Positions 17,633-26,323 of a DNA stretch of 64,000 bases are shown here, in pieces. The translations under genes were made by a program, and so were the position numbers. Every line of letters starts with the position of its first letter. Within the stretch, counting starts at the first letter, position 1. The stretch is from Mycolicibacterium gadium (lineage in GTDB: Bacteria > Actinomycetota > Actinomycetes > Mycobacteriales > Mycobacteriaceae), in contig NZ_AP022608.1 of assembly GCF_010728925.1 (NCBI RefSeq), positions 1,612,001-1,676,000 of the forward strand, read 5' to 3'. The notes beneath the pieces are model-generated. The model saw only the letters and a program-made list of their open reading frames with translations. It made no database searches and was not told the origin of the DNA.

Positions 17633-18196
17633 CTACCAGGTGCTCGTGCGCATCACGATCTCGGCGGCGAGCTGCGCAGTGGACTCCTGGGCATTGCGCC
17701 TGCCGAGTAGGTCGACCATCCGGTAATCGCCGTACACGTAGCGCTGGCTGGCTTTGGCGACCGCGCGCGCGGCGGGCGTACTGACCAACGCGGTGGTGTT
17801 CATTTCCACCGGCGGGCAATGGTCGTCGCGGACCACACCGGAGGGGTCGGCGACGCGCGGGTGGCCGCGGTCGATCACCACCAGCCCGATGAACCGGTCC
17901 AGCCGCGTCGCGGCGAGCTCCCATGCCAATTCCCCGCCGACGCGGTCACCGACCAACAACGCCCACTTCACGTCGAGTGCGTCGAGGACCTCGACCACCG
18001 TCTTGGCAGTCAGCCGCGGGTCCGGTGCGATGACCACAGTTCGCAGGGACGCGGTGTGCAGCCGTTGACATACCGGTTCGTACGCCGCGGGTGCATGATG
18101 GGCGGCACCGAGGACCACGACTACGGACCCTTTTTCGGGGCCGCCCACGTCAACGGACACACCGAACCCGTCGACGGTGACTGTGGTCGGCGGCAT
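17633..18196 (-). CDS. Alpha/beta-hydrolase-fold protein lacking the catalytic serine
   Basis: 187 residues with an alpha/beta-hydrolase beginning: VVVVLGAAHHAPAAYEPVCQRL as the HG-type oxyanion region and VKWALLVGDRVGGELAWELAATRLDRFIGLVVID as the nucleophile-elbow strand and helix. The elbow reads G-D-R-V-G instead of G-x-S-x-G, so the nucleophile position is Arg, and the protein is short (typical 260-300) with no obvious lid. It is therefore probably not a conventional hydrolase; ligand binding or a different chemistry is possible. It ends two bases from the convergent ngg stop. No operon partner is evident: the lipoprotein gene upstream is 62 bases away. Confidence 0.7.
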   Translation of the reverse strand: MPPTTVTVDGFGVSVDVGGPEKGSVVVVLGAAHHAPAAYEPVCQRLHTASLRTVVIAPDPRLTAKTVVEVLDALDVKWALLVGDRVGGELAWELAATRLDRFIGLVVIDRGHPRVADPSGVVRDDHCPPVEMNTTALVSTPAARAVAKASQRYVYGDYRMVDLLGRRNAQESTAQLAAEIVMRTSTW

Positions 18197-18258
18197 TTCG
18201 CCACGCTACAGGCGGTCACCTGAGAGCGGGTCGTTTTCGCCTTGAGCAAACACGGTCT

Positions 18259-18921
18259 TCACGCAGATTGCGCGCGCTCGGCCTGCTTTGCCGTTGTCTC
18301 CAGAAACGTTTGCGGCAGCGAACCTTTGACGGGGATCGACGAGTTGGGTGTCGGGAACGCGACTCCGAACACCGCGGTGCTCCCGATGTTCTCGAACGAG
18401 AAGTAGACGCTGTTCGTTTGGCCGCTCAACCGCATCGTCTGCTCGTAGACGAGCGCATCGGCGCGCGACGTCTGCAGTCTCGTCGTCGTCATCGGAATGC
18501 CCGGCGTCGACGTATCGAAGAACGTCTCGTACTTCGCGCACCGATCGGCGACCGCCGCCAACTTCTCGAGGTCCAGTCGCCACGTCAACACCGTGATGAC
18601 CATCCGGGCGCCGTCATAGGCGACGAGGTATTCGGCGGCGCTGCCGGGCCCGCGCTCGGCCGAATCGGCGATCGCCCGCGTCAGCCCCTCCGAGCAGCCT
18701 TCCGGGCGCGACAGCATTGCAGGCGGCGCGCCCGCGCCGTCGGCCTGGCCGGGGTCGCGGTTGATGCGTTCGAACTGCACGCCCGGCGGGAAGTCCGCGG
18801 CTGTGAGCAGCACGTTCTCGAGCCGGGCGCCGGGCCAGGTCGCCGTGCCCGCAACCGGTTGGGCGCAGCCACCCACCAGCAGTGCCGTGGCGAGAAGGAC
18901 CAGCACATTGCGCCAGGTCAT
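18259..18921 (-). CDS. Putative lipoprotein, sensor-domain-like
   Basis: 220 residues beginning with a lipoprotein signal peptide: MTWR, a hydrophobic core, and the lipobox LVGGC (Cys about residue 19). The mature part has the look of mycobacterial LppX/PknH-sensor-like lipoproteins: an early [13 protein letters not shown] motif, a Cys in RPEGCSEGL and a second in VADRCAKYE that may pair. Function unknown; the cell-envelope location is the only firm prediction. The start overlaps the cobQ stop by four bases (ATGA at 18918-18921), so the two genes are co-transcribed, although no link to cobalamin synthesis is apparent. Confidence 0.8.
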   Translation of the reverse strand: MTWRNVLVLLATALLVGGCAQPVAGTATWPGARLENVLLTAADFPPGVQFERINRDPGQADGAGAPPAMLSRPEGCSEGLTRAIADSAERGPGSAAEYLVAYDGARMVITVLTWRLDLEKLAAVADRCAKYETFFDTSTPGIPMTTTRLQTSRADALVYEQTMRLSGQTNSVYFSFENIGSTAVFGVAFPTPNSSIPVKGSLPQTFLETTAKQAERAQSA

Positions 18922-20405
18922 GGAGCCAGCCTAGTGGCGATCGACGGCAGTTTCGGCGGACCGCTGTGCAGTAGGGCGATCACGGCGTCGACGTCGACGT
19001 GGCTGGTGATCAGGTCGGCCATCACGTCGAGTTGGGCGTCGCGGCGCGCGCGGACGTCGACGTCGCGTGCGACGACGAATTCGCTTCGCCCCGCGGCGGC
19101 CGCGACCTCGTTGAGCCATTGCCGTCGCACATCGTCGTTGTCGAGCAGGCCGTGCCAATGGGTGCCGTATACGGCGCCGTTGCGGATCCCCACGCCCAGC
19201 CAGTCCTCTTCGATTGAACGGCTGAGGCGACCGTGGTGAATTTCGTAGCCGTGCAACGGGGCTTCGTGGTGGCGCAACGTCTTCACCGATGCGAACGCGA
19301 TGTCGGCGTCGAGCAGCGCGAGCCCGTCGACTGTGCCCGCCCCCGACTCCACGGTGTCGTCGATGCGACGGCAGAGCATCTGGAATCCGCCGCACACGCC
19401 GAGCACGGGCTTTCCCAGCCGGGCGTGCGCCTCGATGGCGTCCGCCAGGCCGCGCTCCCGTAACCACGTCAGGTCGGCGACGGTGGCCTTGCTACCGGGG
19501 ATGACGACGACGTCGGCGTCCGCGAGGTCGGCGGGGTCGCCTGCCCAGCGCACCAGCACTCCGGGCTCGCAGGCCAGGGCTTCCACGTCGGTCGAGTTGG
19601 AGATGCGCGGCAGCCGGACGGCGGCGATGCGCAGCCAGTCCTGTCCGCGGGGGCGCTGCGGATCGCCGACCACGCGATGGGCGAGCACGGACACGGAATC
19701 CTCGGCGTCCAGCCACAGCCCCTCGCTGTACGGGATCACGCCGTAGGTCGGTCGGCCGGTCAGCGCGTGCAGCTGCGCGAGGCCCGGCGCCAGCAGTGCG
19801 GGGTCGCCGCGGAACTTGTTGACGAGGAACCCGCAGATGAGTCGCTGGTCGTCGGGCTCGAGCACGGCGACCGTGCCGTACAGATGGGCCAGCAGCCCGC
19901 CGCGGTCGATGTCGCCGACGACCACGACCGGCAGCTGCGCGGCACGGGCCAGCCCCATGTTCGCGATGTCGGTCGCGCGCAGGTTGATCTCGGCGGGCGA
20001 GCCGGCACCTTCGACGATCACGACGTCGAATTCAGTTCTCAGAGATCGCAATTCGTCGGCAACCACAGTTGCCAGCTGTTCGCGGTGGGTGAAGTAGTCC
20101 CCGGCGCCCACCGTGTCCACCGCTCTTCCGCGGACCACCAGTTGCGAGGTGCGATCACTGCCCGGTTTGAGCAGCACCGGGTTGAAACGCACGCTCGGAG
20201 CCAAGCCCGCCGCGCGGGCCTGCATGGCCTGGGCGCGGCCGATCTCCCCGCCCTCGACCGTCACCGCAGAATTGTTCGACATGTTCTGCGCCTTGAAGGG
20301 CGCGACGCGAATCCCCTTGCGGGCCAACAGGCGACACAGCCCCGCGACGACCATCGACTTACCGGCGTCGGAGGTGGTGCCGGCGACGAGCAGCGCTCCG
20401 CTCAT
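18918..20405 (-). CDS. cobQ: Cobyric acid synthase CobQ
   Basis: 495-residue glutamine-dependent amidase that amidates cobyrinic acid a,c-diamide at b, d, e and g to give cobyric acid (adenosylcobalamin pathway). The N-terminal DRTase-like ATP domain shows GTTSDAGKS (9-17) and KAQNMSNNS (38-46), plus [12 protein letters not shown] and GDIDRGG. The C-terminal class I glutaminase domain has the nucleophile in LGVCGGFQ (Cys 338) and a downstream YEIHHGRLS and THWHGL. Length is normal. The cobalt importer some 16 kb away serves the same cofactor. Confidence 0.95.
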   Translation of the reverse strand: MSGALLVAGTTSDAGKSMVVAGLCRLLARKGIRVAPFKAQNMSNNSAVTVEGGEIGRAQAMQARAAGLAPSVRFNPVLLKPGSDRTSQLVVRGRAVDTVGAGDYFTHREQLATVVADELRSLRTEFDVVIVEGAGSPAEINLRATDIANMGLARAAQLPVVVVGDIDRGGLLAHLYGTVAVLEPDDQRLICGFLVNKFRGDPALLAPGLAQLHALTGRPTYGVIPYSEGLWLDAEDSVSVLAHRVVGDPQRPRGQDWLRIAAVRLPRISNSTDVEALACEPGVLVRWAGDPADLADADVVVIPGSKATVADLTWLRERGLADAIEAHARLGKPVLGVCGGFQMLCRRIDDTVESGAGTVDGLALLDADIAFASVKTLRHHEAPLHGYEIHHGRLSRSIEEDWLGVGIRNGAVYGTHWHGLLDNDDVRRQWLNEVAAAAGRSEFVVARDVDVRARRDAQLDVMADLITSHVDVDAVIALLHSGPPKLPSIATRLAP

Positions 20406-20478
20406 GACGCCGGGTGTGAACTCACTGCGACGATTCGGCCGAGAAGGCGCAGTGGTTTCACACTCGCACAGTGTCCAG

Positions 20479-21336
20479 TCACAACTGGGTCAGGATCTCG
20501 GCGCCGTCCTCGGTGACCACCAGTGTGTGCTCGAACTGGGCGGTCCACTTCTTGTCCTTGGTCGCGACGGTCCAGTCGTCGTCCCAGATCTCGTAGTCCA
20601 ACGCACCGAGGTTGATCATCGGCTCGATCGTGAACGTCATTCCCGGTTCGAGCACCGTCTGCACGGCGGGTTGATCGTAGTGCAGCACCACCAGCCCGTT
20701 GTGGAATGTGGTGCCGATGCCGTGGCCGGTGAAGTCACGAACCACGTTGTAGCCGAACCGGTTTGCGTACGACTCGATGACGCGGCCGACGACCGACAGG
20801 GCGCGTCCCGGCTTGACGGCCTTGATCGCGCGCATGGTGGCCTCATGGGTGCGCTCGACGAGCAGCCGGTGCTCCTCGGACACGTCCCCCGCCAGGAAGG
20901 TGGCGTTGGTGTCGCCGTGCACACCGTCGATGAAGGCGGTGACGTCGATGTTGACGATGTCGCCGTCCTCGATCACGGTCGAGTCGGGGATACCGTGGCA
21001 GATGATCTCGTTCAGTGAGGTGCAGCAGGACTTCGGGTAGCCCTTGTAGCCCAGCGTCGACGGGTAGGCGCCGTGGTCGATCATGTACTCGTGCGCAATG
21101 CGGTCGAGCTCGTCGGTGGTGACGCCCGGCGCGACGGCCTTACCCGCCTCGGCCAGCGCCGCGGCAGCGATGCGTCCGGCGACGCGCATCTTCTCGATCA
21201 CCTCGGGGGTTTGCACCCACGGCTCGCTGCCCTCCTGCGCGGTCGCCTTGCCCACGTATTCGGGGCGCACGATCGAGCGGGGCACCGGCAGCGTCGGTGA
21301 CACCACGCCGGGACGAAGGGCGGTACGAACAGGCAT
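20479..21336 (-). CDS. mapB: Type I methionine aminopeptidase MapB
   Basis: Removes N-terminal Met from new proteins. 285 residues from the ATG giving [10 protein letters not shown], the same length as M. tuberculosis MapB (Rv2861c); an earlier codon at 21363 adds nine residues. The first 40 residues are the proline-rich extension typical of the mycobacterial MetAP1c form. Five metal ligands are visible: Asp in VNIDVTAF, Asp in HGDTNATF, His in [10 protein letters not shown], Glu in FTIEPMI and Glu in AQFEHTLVV. The substrate His lies in CHGIPDS. It sits between cobQ and a divergent SnoaL gene. Confidence 0.95.
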   Translation of the reverse strand: MPVRTALRPGVVSPTLPVPRSIVRPEYVGKATAQEGSEPWVQTPEVIEKMRVAGRIAAAALAEAGKAVAPGVTTDELDRIAHEYMIDHGAYPSTLGYKGYPKSCCTSLNEIICHGIPDSTVIEDGDIVNIDVTAFIDGVHGDTNATFLAGDVSEEHRLLVERTHEATMRAIKAVKPGRALSVVGRVIESYANRFGYNVVRDFTGHGIGTTFHNGLVVLHYDQPAVQTVLEPGMTFTIEPMINLGALDYEIWDDDWTVATKDKKWTAQFEHTLVVTEDGAEILTQL

Positions 21337-21377
21337 GACGCCAGAATAGTCGGCGGCGGCCACTACATTCGACGGTC

Positions 21378-21824
21378 ATGACCATCGACGAGGTAGACGC
21401 GCAGTTCGCCGCCCGATTCGCCGAACAGTTCGCCGCCACGTGGCGCACGCCTGATCTGGCGAAACACGAGGCGCTGTGGAGCGAGAACATCGTGCTGACC
21501 CAGCCGATGATGGGCACCCTTCGCGGCAAGCAGGCCTGTCGCGAGGCATTTCAGCGACTGTTCGCCCTGATCCCCGACCTGCATGCCGACGTGCATCGCG
21601 TCGGGCATGGCGGTCACGAGGTCTTCATCGAGTTCACGCTCAGCGGCACATATGGCGGCAAGCCCATCGCCTGGGACGCCGTCGACCGATTCACCTTCAC
21701 CGACGGCCTTGTCGCCGAACGGGTTTCCTATTTCGACTCGACGCCCCTCATCGGCAAGCTCGTCGGCCGCCCGGCGGGGTGGGAGCGGCTGGTGCGCACG
21801 GGCACTCAGCTGTTCAAGCGGTGA
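21378..21824 (+). CDS. SnoaL-like/NTF2-fold protein
   Basis: 148-residue single-domain NTF2-like protein (cone-shaped alpha+beta barrel). It has an initial helix with FAARFAEQFAATWRTPDLAKHEALW, the LTQPMMGTLRGKQACREAFQRLF segment, and a final strand with RFTFTDGLVAERVSYFD. Such proteins are ketosteroid-isomerase-like enzymes or small-ligand binders; no catalytic Asp/His set stands out. It is divergent from mapB across 41 bases. Only a few bases separate its stop from the IS insertion, so before the insertion its 3' end lay next to the convergent TetR gene. Confidence 0.75.
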   Translation: MTIDEVDAQFAARFAEQFAATWRTPDLAKHEALWSENIVLTQPMMGTLRGKQACREAFQRLFALIPDLHADVHRVGHGGHEVFIEFTLSGTYGGKPIAWDAVDRFTFTDGLVAERVSYFDSTPLIGKLVGRPAGWERLVRTGTQLFKR

Positions 21825-21832
21825 CCTGACTA

Positions 21833-21850
21833 GGGCGTGTCTCCTTAATG
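21833..21850 (+). repeat. Left terminal inverted repeat of the IS
   Basis: Begins GGGCGTGTCTCC and matches the reverse complement of the right end with one mismatch (TTAATG here, TAAATG there). Confidence 0.9.
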
Positions 21851-21871
21851 TGAGGCCGGTGGTCGGTCAGT

Positions 21872-22267
21872 GTGTTTGGTGTGACTCGTGATGCGGTGTT
21901 GACCGATGCGCAGTGGAATGTCGTTGAGCCGTTGTTGCCGTGCTCGGATGGTGTGCGGGGGCGGCCGTTTCGGGATCATCGTCAGGTGATCGAAGGGATC
22001 ATCTACCGGTATCGCTGTGGGGTCCCATGGCGTGATCTACCTGCGGATTTTGGGCCTTGGCAGACGGTGTGGAAGCGTCATCGCCGGTTCGCGGCCGACG
22101 GCACGTGGGACGTGGTGTTGACCGCGCTGTTGAGCCTGGCCGATGCCGCCGAGGTCATTGATTGGTCGGCGGTGGCGGTTGATTCGACGTCGTGTCGGGT
22201 CCATCAGCACGGCGCGACCCTGGCGCGCGACACAGGGGGCACCATCGAATTACACGAATTTGTGTGA
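21872..22267 (+). CDS. IS5-family transposase, N-terminal frame A
   Basis: 131 residues: DUF4096-type N-terminal domain (LTDAQWNVVEPLLP, IIYRYRCGVPWRDLPADFGPWQTVWKRHRRF) followed by the first catalytic Asp of the DDE triad in VAVDSTSCRVHQHGA (Asp about residue 104). The frame ends at TGA in ...GAA TTT GTG TGA. The continuation in frame B (DEPADHALGRSRGGLTTK) is what a full-length transposase should read next, so a +1 shift at this point is needed. GTG start at 21872. Confidence 0.85.
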   Translation: MFGVTRDAVLTDAQWNVVEPLLPCSDGVRGRPFRDHRQVIEGIIYRYRCGVPWRDLPADFGPWQTVWKRHRRFAADGTWDVVLTALLSLADAAEVIDWSAVAVDSTSCRVHQHGATLARDTGGTIELHEFV

Positions 22268-22781
22268 TGAACCCGCCGATCACGCTCTGGGGCGGTCGCG
22301 CGGCGGGTTGACGACGAAGATCCATCAGCTCTGCGACGGGCAGGGATTGCCGCTGGTGGTGCTCATCGGTCCTGGCCACGCACACGATTCACCGATGTTC
22401 GACCCGCTGATGGGCGAGCTGCGTGTGCCCCGTGTGGGCCCCGGCCGGCCGCGTACTCGACCGGCTGCGGTGCTGGGTGATAAGGCCTACTCGTCGCGTG
22501 CACACCGGGCACGGCTGCGCGCGCGGGGTATCTGCGCGGTCATCCCCGAACCGTCCACCCAGATCGATCACCGCCGACGCCGCGGCAGCCGAGGCGGGCG
22601 CCCAGTCGGCCTCGACATCCAAAAATACAAGCGCCGCAACGTGATCGAACGATCCTTCAACATCGTCAAGAACTGGCGTGGGCTGGCCACCCGCTACGAC
22701 AAACTCGCTCTGACCTACCGCGCCGCAGTCGTCCTCGCCGCGATATGTGCATGGCTACGACATTTAGGAGACACGCCCTAG
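22143..22781 (+). CDS. IS5-family transposase, C-terminal frame B
   Basis: C-terminal part of the DDE transposase. The true coding portion begins about 22264, at the frameshift; upstream of that the frame overlaps A and is not transposase-like. It contains SRGGLTTKIHQLCDGQG, the second catalytic Asp in AVLGDKAYSS and the catalytic Glu in RRNVIERSFNIVKNWRGLATRYDK (Y-2-R-3-E-like). Its stop TAG uses the duplicated TA and the first flanking host base. Whether the shift is programmed or a disabling mutation cannot be told from one copy. Confidence 0.8.
   Translation: MPPRSLIGRRWRLIRRRVGSISTARPWRATQGAPSNYTNLCDEPADHALGRSRGGLTTKIHQLCDGQGLPLVVLIGPGHAHDSPMFDPLMGELRVPRVGPGRPRTRPAAVLGDKAYSSRAHRARLRARGICAVIPEPSTQIDHRRRRGSRGGRPVGLDIQKYKRRNVIERSFNIVKNWRGLATRYDKLALTYRAAVVLAAICAWLRHLGDTP
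22761..22778 (-). repeat. Right terminal inverted repeat of the IS
   Basis: The reverse complement begins GGGCGTGTCTCC. Its last bases CCC, together with the duplicated TA and flanking G, give the transposase stop codon TAG at 22779-22781. Confidence 0.9.
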
Positions 22782-23380
22782 TCGACGCGTAGCGCCGACA
22801 ACGCCGACCGCACGCGGTCAGGCAGCGATCCGCCGTGCAGCAGCCAGTCGTCCAGTGCGATCCGCACCGACGCCATGGCCAATGCACCGATGAGCCTCGG
22901 CCGCGGGTCGTCGTCGGTCAGATCACCGATACGCGGGGCCACCAAGTCCGCGATGACGGCCTCGTAGCGCAGATAGATCTGCAGCGTCCACGCGCTGAGC
23001 GCGGGCGATGACCGGGTCAACGTGGCCAGATCACGGACCTGGGCGCTGATCGACTCGAAGCCGTCACCCAGGTCGCCGAACCCTGCGATCACCGCGGCGC
23101 TCGCCGACAATCCGGCCGGCTGCTTGGCGATGACCGCCGTAATCGCATCCAGCCAACGCGTCGTCATCCCCTCGGCGACGGCGTCCTCCTTCGAGCTGAA
23201 ATACCGGAAGAACGTCGCGCGCCCGACCTCGGCCGCCGCAGCGATCTGCTCGACCGTCACCCCGGCCAGGCCGTTTTCGGCGACGCGCTGTGCCGCCGCC
23301 GTCGCGATGCGGGACCGCGTGGCCCGCTGTCTGCGGACCGTCAGACTTTCCCGCGAATTCTCTGGTGAGACGACGTCCAT
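22778..23380 (-). CDS. TetR-family transcriptional regulator
   Basis: 200 residues from ATG 23380. The N-terminal HTH (about 14-60) reads RRQRATRSRIATAAAQRVAENGLAGVTVEQIAAAAEVGRATFFRYFSSKEDAV, the standard TetR fold. The C-terminal ligand domain is unclassified and ends LSALRVD. Its TAG stop (22778-22780 on the minus strand) is exactly where the IS landed, and the IS terminal C plus the duplicated TA rebuild the stop, so the protein appears intact. Divergent from the DUF1214 gene with only 19 bases between the two proposed starts, spanning a palindrome; longer starts are possible. Confidence 0.85.
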   Translation of the reverse strand: MDVVSPENSRESLTVRRQRATRSRIATAAAQRVAENGLAGVTVEQIAAAAEVGRATFFRYFSSKEDAVAEGMTTRWLDAITAVIAKQPAGLSASAAVIAGFGDLGDGFESISAQVRDLATLTRSSPALSAWTLQIYLRYEAVIADLVAPRIGDLTDDDPRPRLIGALAMASVRIALDDWLLHGGSLPDRVRSALSALRVD

Positions 23381-23382
23381 GA

Positions 23383-23397
23383 TGAGACTATGTCTCA
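23383..23397. promoter_or_regulatory. Putative TetR operator between tetR and the DUF1214 gene
   Basis: Perfect palindrome TGAGAC-TAT-GTCTCA lying exactly between the two divergent start codons. Size and symmetry suit a TetR dimer site, giving simultaneous control of both genes. If the chosen starts are right, both mRNAs would be leaderless or nearly so. Confidence 0.65.
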
Positions 23398-23399
23398 CT

Positions 23400-24494
23400 G
23401 TGGACATCGATGGCAACAAGGCCGCGCCGAAAACCCTGGAATCCTGGCAGTTGGTCCAACAGATGCTGGCCGACCTCACCAAGTCGGTGACCGCAGACGC
23501 AATCGACGAGCGGGAGCTCATCGAGGGCCTTCAGGTCGTCGCGAAGATCTTCGGACTGTGTTCGGAGCTGTCCGTCCAGGCCGACCCCGAACGTCCGGCA
23601 TTTTTCGACATGTGCTCCGACACCCGGATGATCGGGGGCCCCAATCCCGACGGCCGCTACCTGTTGGCCATGATCCGCGGCGATCGCGCCTACCGGGTCA
23701 CGGGCACCCGCGGCACCACCGCCTACCTCGGCTACCAGGTGCTTGCCGGCACCGGCCTGACGCCGCGACGCATGTCGGGATACGTCAGCGACACCGACCT
23801 CGTACTCGACTCCGGCAGGTTCGAATTGCTGTTCTCCCCCACCGAGCCGACGGGCGAAGTGCTCGGTTCGGCCCAGTGGGTGTCCATCCCGAAGGACGCC
23901 TCGTCGATTGTCGTCCGCGAGTACATCGGCGACTTCGCTACCGAAGAGCTCGCCACCATGCACATCGAATCCCTGGATCCCGATCCGCTGTGCCCGATCA
24001 CCGATGACGTTGCCGCACAACAGTTCACCGCGATGGCATGGACGATCGTCAAGCTGGCCACGATGCATCGCACGATCAAACCCGAACTGCTCGACCAGCC
24101 GAACAAGCTGATGACCGCCGAGGCCGCCGAACTCGGTGGTGCGGACACCACACCCGACAACCTCTACATGATCGGCACCTTTGGGCTCGAGCCCGACGAG
24201 TCGCTCGTACTCGAGATCCAGCCACCCGACACGCGGTACTGGAACGTGACGCTGGAGAGCATCTGGCACGAGTGCCTGGAACCGCGGCATCGCCATAGCT
24301 CCGTCACCAACAAGGGGGTCGCACCGGGCGACGACGGTACCGTGCGAATCGCTGTCGGGGCCAAAGACTTCGGCCACGGCCACTGGCTGGATACCGGCGG
24401 TCGGCGCAGGGGCTTCATCGTGCTGCGGTGGCTCGACAACCCTGCCCCGCCAGACGTCCAGACCAGCGTCCGGCGCGGCGGGTCCGTGTCGTGA
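23400..24494 (+). CDS. DUF1214-domain protein
   Basis: About 364 residues from GTG 23400; an ATG at 23379 is possible but overlaps the tetR start on the other strand. The C-terminal part (about 260-360) matches the DUF1214 pattern: YMIGTFGLEPDESLVLEIQPPDTRYWNVTLESIWHE, then DGTVRIAVGAKDFGHGHWLDTGGRRRGFIVLRWLDN. Such proteins recur next to TetR regulators and lipid-active genes in mycobacteria; biochemical function unknown. No signal peptide. The stop overlaps the sulfotransferase start (GTGA), so the pair forms an operon under the TetR site. Confidence 0.8.
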   Translation: MDIDGNKAAPKTLESWQLVQQMLADLTKSVTADAIDERELIEGLQVVAKIFGLCSELSVQADPERPAFFDMCSDTRMIGGPNPDGRYLLAMIRGDRAYRVTGTRGTTAYLGYQVLAGTGLTPRRMSGYVSDTDLVLDSGRFELLFSPTEPTGEVLGSAQWVSIPKDASSIVVREYIGDFATEELATMHIESLDPDPLCPITDDVAAQQFTAMAWTIVKLATMHRTIKPELLDQPNKLMTAEAAELGGADTTPDNLYMIGTFGLEPDESLVLEIQPPDTRYWNVTLESIWHECLEPRHRHSSVTNKGVAPGDDGTVRIAVGAKDFGHGHWLDTGGRRRGFIVLRWLDNPAPPDVQTSVRRGGSVS

Positions 24495-25672
24495 GCGGCC
24501 AGCGTTTCCAGCCCGATCTGCTCGTCCAGCAGGCGTGCGAGATGGCGGGCAGCGACGACTTCGGCGGCGACGACAGCTGGCGCGAAGGGCTGAACCTGTT
24601 GTGCGACGGACTGGCCACCGAGGCACGTCTGAACGATATCGGCGTCGAGATCGCGGTGCTCGACATCATCCGGCCCATGGTCAGCCGTCTGCAGATCACC
24701 AAGTGGCGCAAGGAGAATCCCGCCGTCGCCGCACAGCAGATCAGCAGGCCCATATTCATCGTCGGGCAGCCGCGCACCGGCACCACCATCCTGTTCGACC
24801 TCCTCGCGCAGGACCCCGAGCTTCGGCCCCCGCTGACCTGGGAGGTGGACACCCCACACCCCCTGCCCCGGTCGGAGACGTATGCCACTGACCCCCGCAT
24901 CGCCGAAACCCAGGCGAGCATCGAGATGTCAGAGCAGATCGTCCCCGGACTCCTGGCGTTCCATCCGATGGGCGCGCTTCATGGCCAGGAATGTGTACGG
25001 ATCACCGCGGGACAGTTCTGCAGCATGATCTTCTCCGTGCAGTACCGCCTGCCGACGTACTACCGGTGGCTCCTGTACGACGCCGACCACCGCCCTGCCT
25101 ATCGCTATCACCGAACGTTCCTGCAGCACTTGCAATCCGGGGTGCCGGGCGGGGCCTGTTCATGGCTGTTGAAATCGCCCGCGCATCTGTGGCAGCTCGA
25201 CGCACTGGTCGCCGAATATCCCGACGCGCTCATCGTGCAGAACCACCGTGACCCGCTCAACGTGATCTCGTCGATCAGCGCACTGACCCACCACCTGCGC
25301 CGTCTCGCGTCCGACGACAGTTCGATCACCGACTGCGCAGGGCAGTCATGCGAAGAGATCGTGGTCGGCCTCGAACGGGGGATGAAACTGCGGGATTCAG
25401 AGGCGCTGGCCGGACATCGGATCGTGGACGTACAGTTCGCCGATTTCGTCCGCGACCCGTTCGCCACCATTCGTGCGCTGTATGCCGAACTCGGACGCGA
25501 ACTTTCGCCCGTCGCCGAGCAGAACATGCGCGCGTTCCTGGCCGCCCACCCCGGCGACGGTGGCGGTGGCCGCTACACGTGGGACGACACGGGGCTTGAC
25601 GCCGGTGCGGTGCGTGAGCAGGTGCGCGAATATCAGCAGCGGTTCGGGGTCGCCGACGAACCGCTCAAGTGA
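24491..25672 (+). CDS. Sulfotransferase-family protein
   Basis: 393 residues. The 5'-phosphosulfate loop is IFIVGQPRTGTTILFDLLAQDPE and the 3'-phosphate motif is IVQNHRDPLNVISSISAL, both as in PAPS-dependent sulfotransferases of the mycobacterial Stf type; LLKSPAHLWQLDAL lies between them. The acceptor is unknown; a lipid or sterol is plausible from the family. Start GTG 24491 overlaps the DUF1214 stop. The 3' end overlaps the convergent DUF1707 gene by eight bases. Confidence 0.85.
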   Translation: MSGQRFQPDLLVQQACEMAGSDDFGGDDSWREGLNLLCDGLATEARLNDIGVEIAVLDIIRPMVSRLQITKWRKENPAVAAQQISRPIFIVGQPRTGTTILFDLLAQDPELRPPLTWEVDTPHPLPRSETYATDPRIAETQASIEMSEQIVPGLLAFHPMGALHGQECVRITAGQFCSMIFSVQYRLPTYYRWLLYDADHRPAYRYHRTFLQHLQSGVPGGACSWLLKSPAHLWQLDALVAEYPDALIVQNHRDPLNVISSISALTHHLRRLASDDSSITDCAGQSCEEIVVGLERGMKLRDSEALAGHRIVDVQFADFVRDPFATIRALYAELGRELSPVAEQNMRAFLAAHPGDGGGGRYTWDDTGLDAGAVREQVREYQQRFGVADEPLK

Positions 25673-26273
25673 TGCGCCCGAAGCGCAACCCTTTGCGCGG
25701 CCCGCGAATGTCGACGGACCCGCAGACCACCTTGCCGGTGAGGATGACGTGCGGATTGCCTTCGGCGGGTGCGTCCTTGCGGTGATCATGAGCGCTGCCG
25801 ACGACCACCTCGACGTCGTCGATCGACGCGCTGGCGCCGTCGGGCAGCCGAAGGTCGAGCCCACCGAACTTCAGGTCGAGTTCCACCACGACGATCGACC
25901 CAGCGAAGCGCGCCTTGGTCAGGTCGAGGTCAACCGAGCCGACCCGCCGATGTAATGCCAACCGCGTCGGCACGATCCACTCCCCCTGGCGCTTGAGCGA
26001 GCCGAGTACGCCCCGCAACTCCACGCGGTCGGTGGCCGTCGTGACGATTGCGCCAGGTCCGGGCAGATCACCGACGAGGTTGTCGAGGTCGGTGTGCAGC
26101 CGCGCACTCGACACCAGCGCCGAGCGCTCTTCGAATTCGTCGATGTCGATCAGCCCGAGGGCGACGGCGTTGTGCAGCCGGCGCAACGTGCCGTTGCGAT
26201 CCGCATCGGAGATGCGCATCGCCGCCTGCGCGTCGGAGACGCGCATCCCACGTTGGTCATCGAGCCCTGTCAT
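25665..26273 (-). CDS. DUF1707 SHOCT-like protein with LiaF-type C-terminus
   Basis: 202 residues. The N-terminal DUF1707 segment (about 17-70) reads MRISDADRNGTLRRLHNAVALGLIDIDEFEERSALVSSARLHTDLDNLVGDLP, which resembles SHOCT oligomerisation motifs. The remainder is beta-rich (ELRGVLGSLKRQGEWIVPTRLALHRRVGSVDLDL..., DDVEVVVGSAHD) like the cell-wall-active antibiotics response domain. No membrane segment is seen. Role unknown, possibly envelope-stress related. It lies 50 bases downstream of the PBP lipoprotein gene end, on the same strand. Confidence 0.8.
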   Translation of the reverse strand: MTGLDDQRGMRVSDAQAAMRISDADRNGTLRRLHNAVALGLIDIDEFEERSALVSSARLHTDLDNLVGDLPGPGAIVTTATDRVELRGVLGSLKRQGEWIVPTRLALHRRVGSVDLDLTKARFAGSIVVVELDLKFGGLDLRLPDGASASIDDVEVVVGSAHDHRKDAPAEGNPHVILTGKVVCGSVDIRGPRKGLRFGRIT

Positions 26274-26323
26274 AACGGTTCAACGGTACCGCCGCGGCCC
26301 TTTGGGATCGAACCCGTGCGGGC

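Larger units (their letters stand above)
21833..22778 (+). mobile_element. IS5-family (IS427-group-like) insertion sequence
   Basis: A 946-base element with 18-base terminal inverted repeats (21833-21850 and 22761-22778, 17 of 18 matching; outer sequence GGGCGTGTCTCC), flanked by TA on both sides (21831-21832 and 22779-22780) as the target duplication. The reconstructed target is CTAG. Transposase frames A and B fill the element. Features fit the IS427 group of IS5: small size, TA duplication, two overlapping frames. Copy number in the genome cannot be judged. Confidence 0.9.

Noticed and set aside
15812..17710. 632-codon plus-strand frame overlapping ngg in another frame
   Set aside because: Arg-rich low-complexity shadow; the GTG 15864 frame carries intact GNAT and ATP-grasp motifs.
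22778..23521. Longer tetR frame starting at 23521
   Set aside because: It would run through the palindrome and 140 bases of the divergent DUF1214 coding region; the normal TetR N-terminus begins after ATG 23380.
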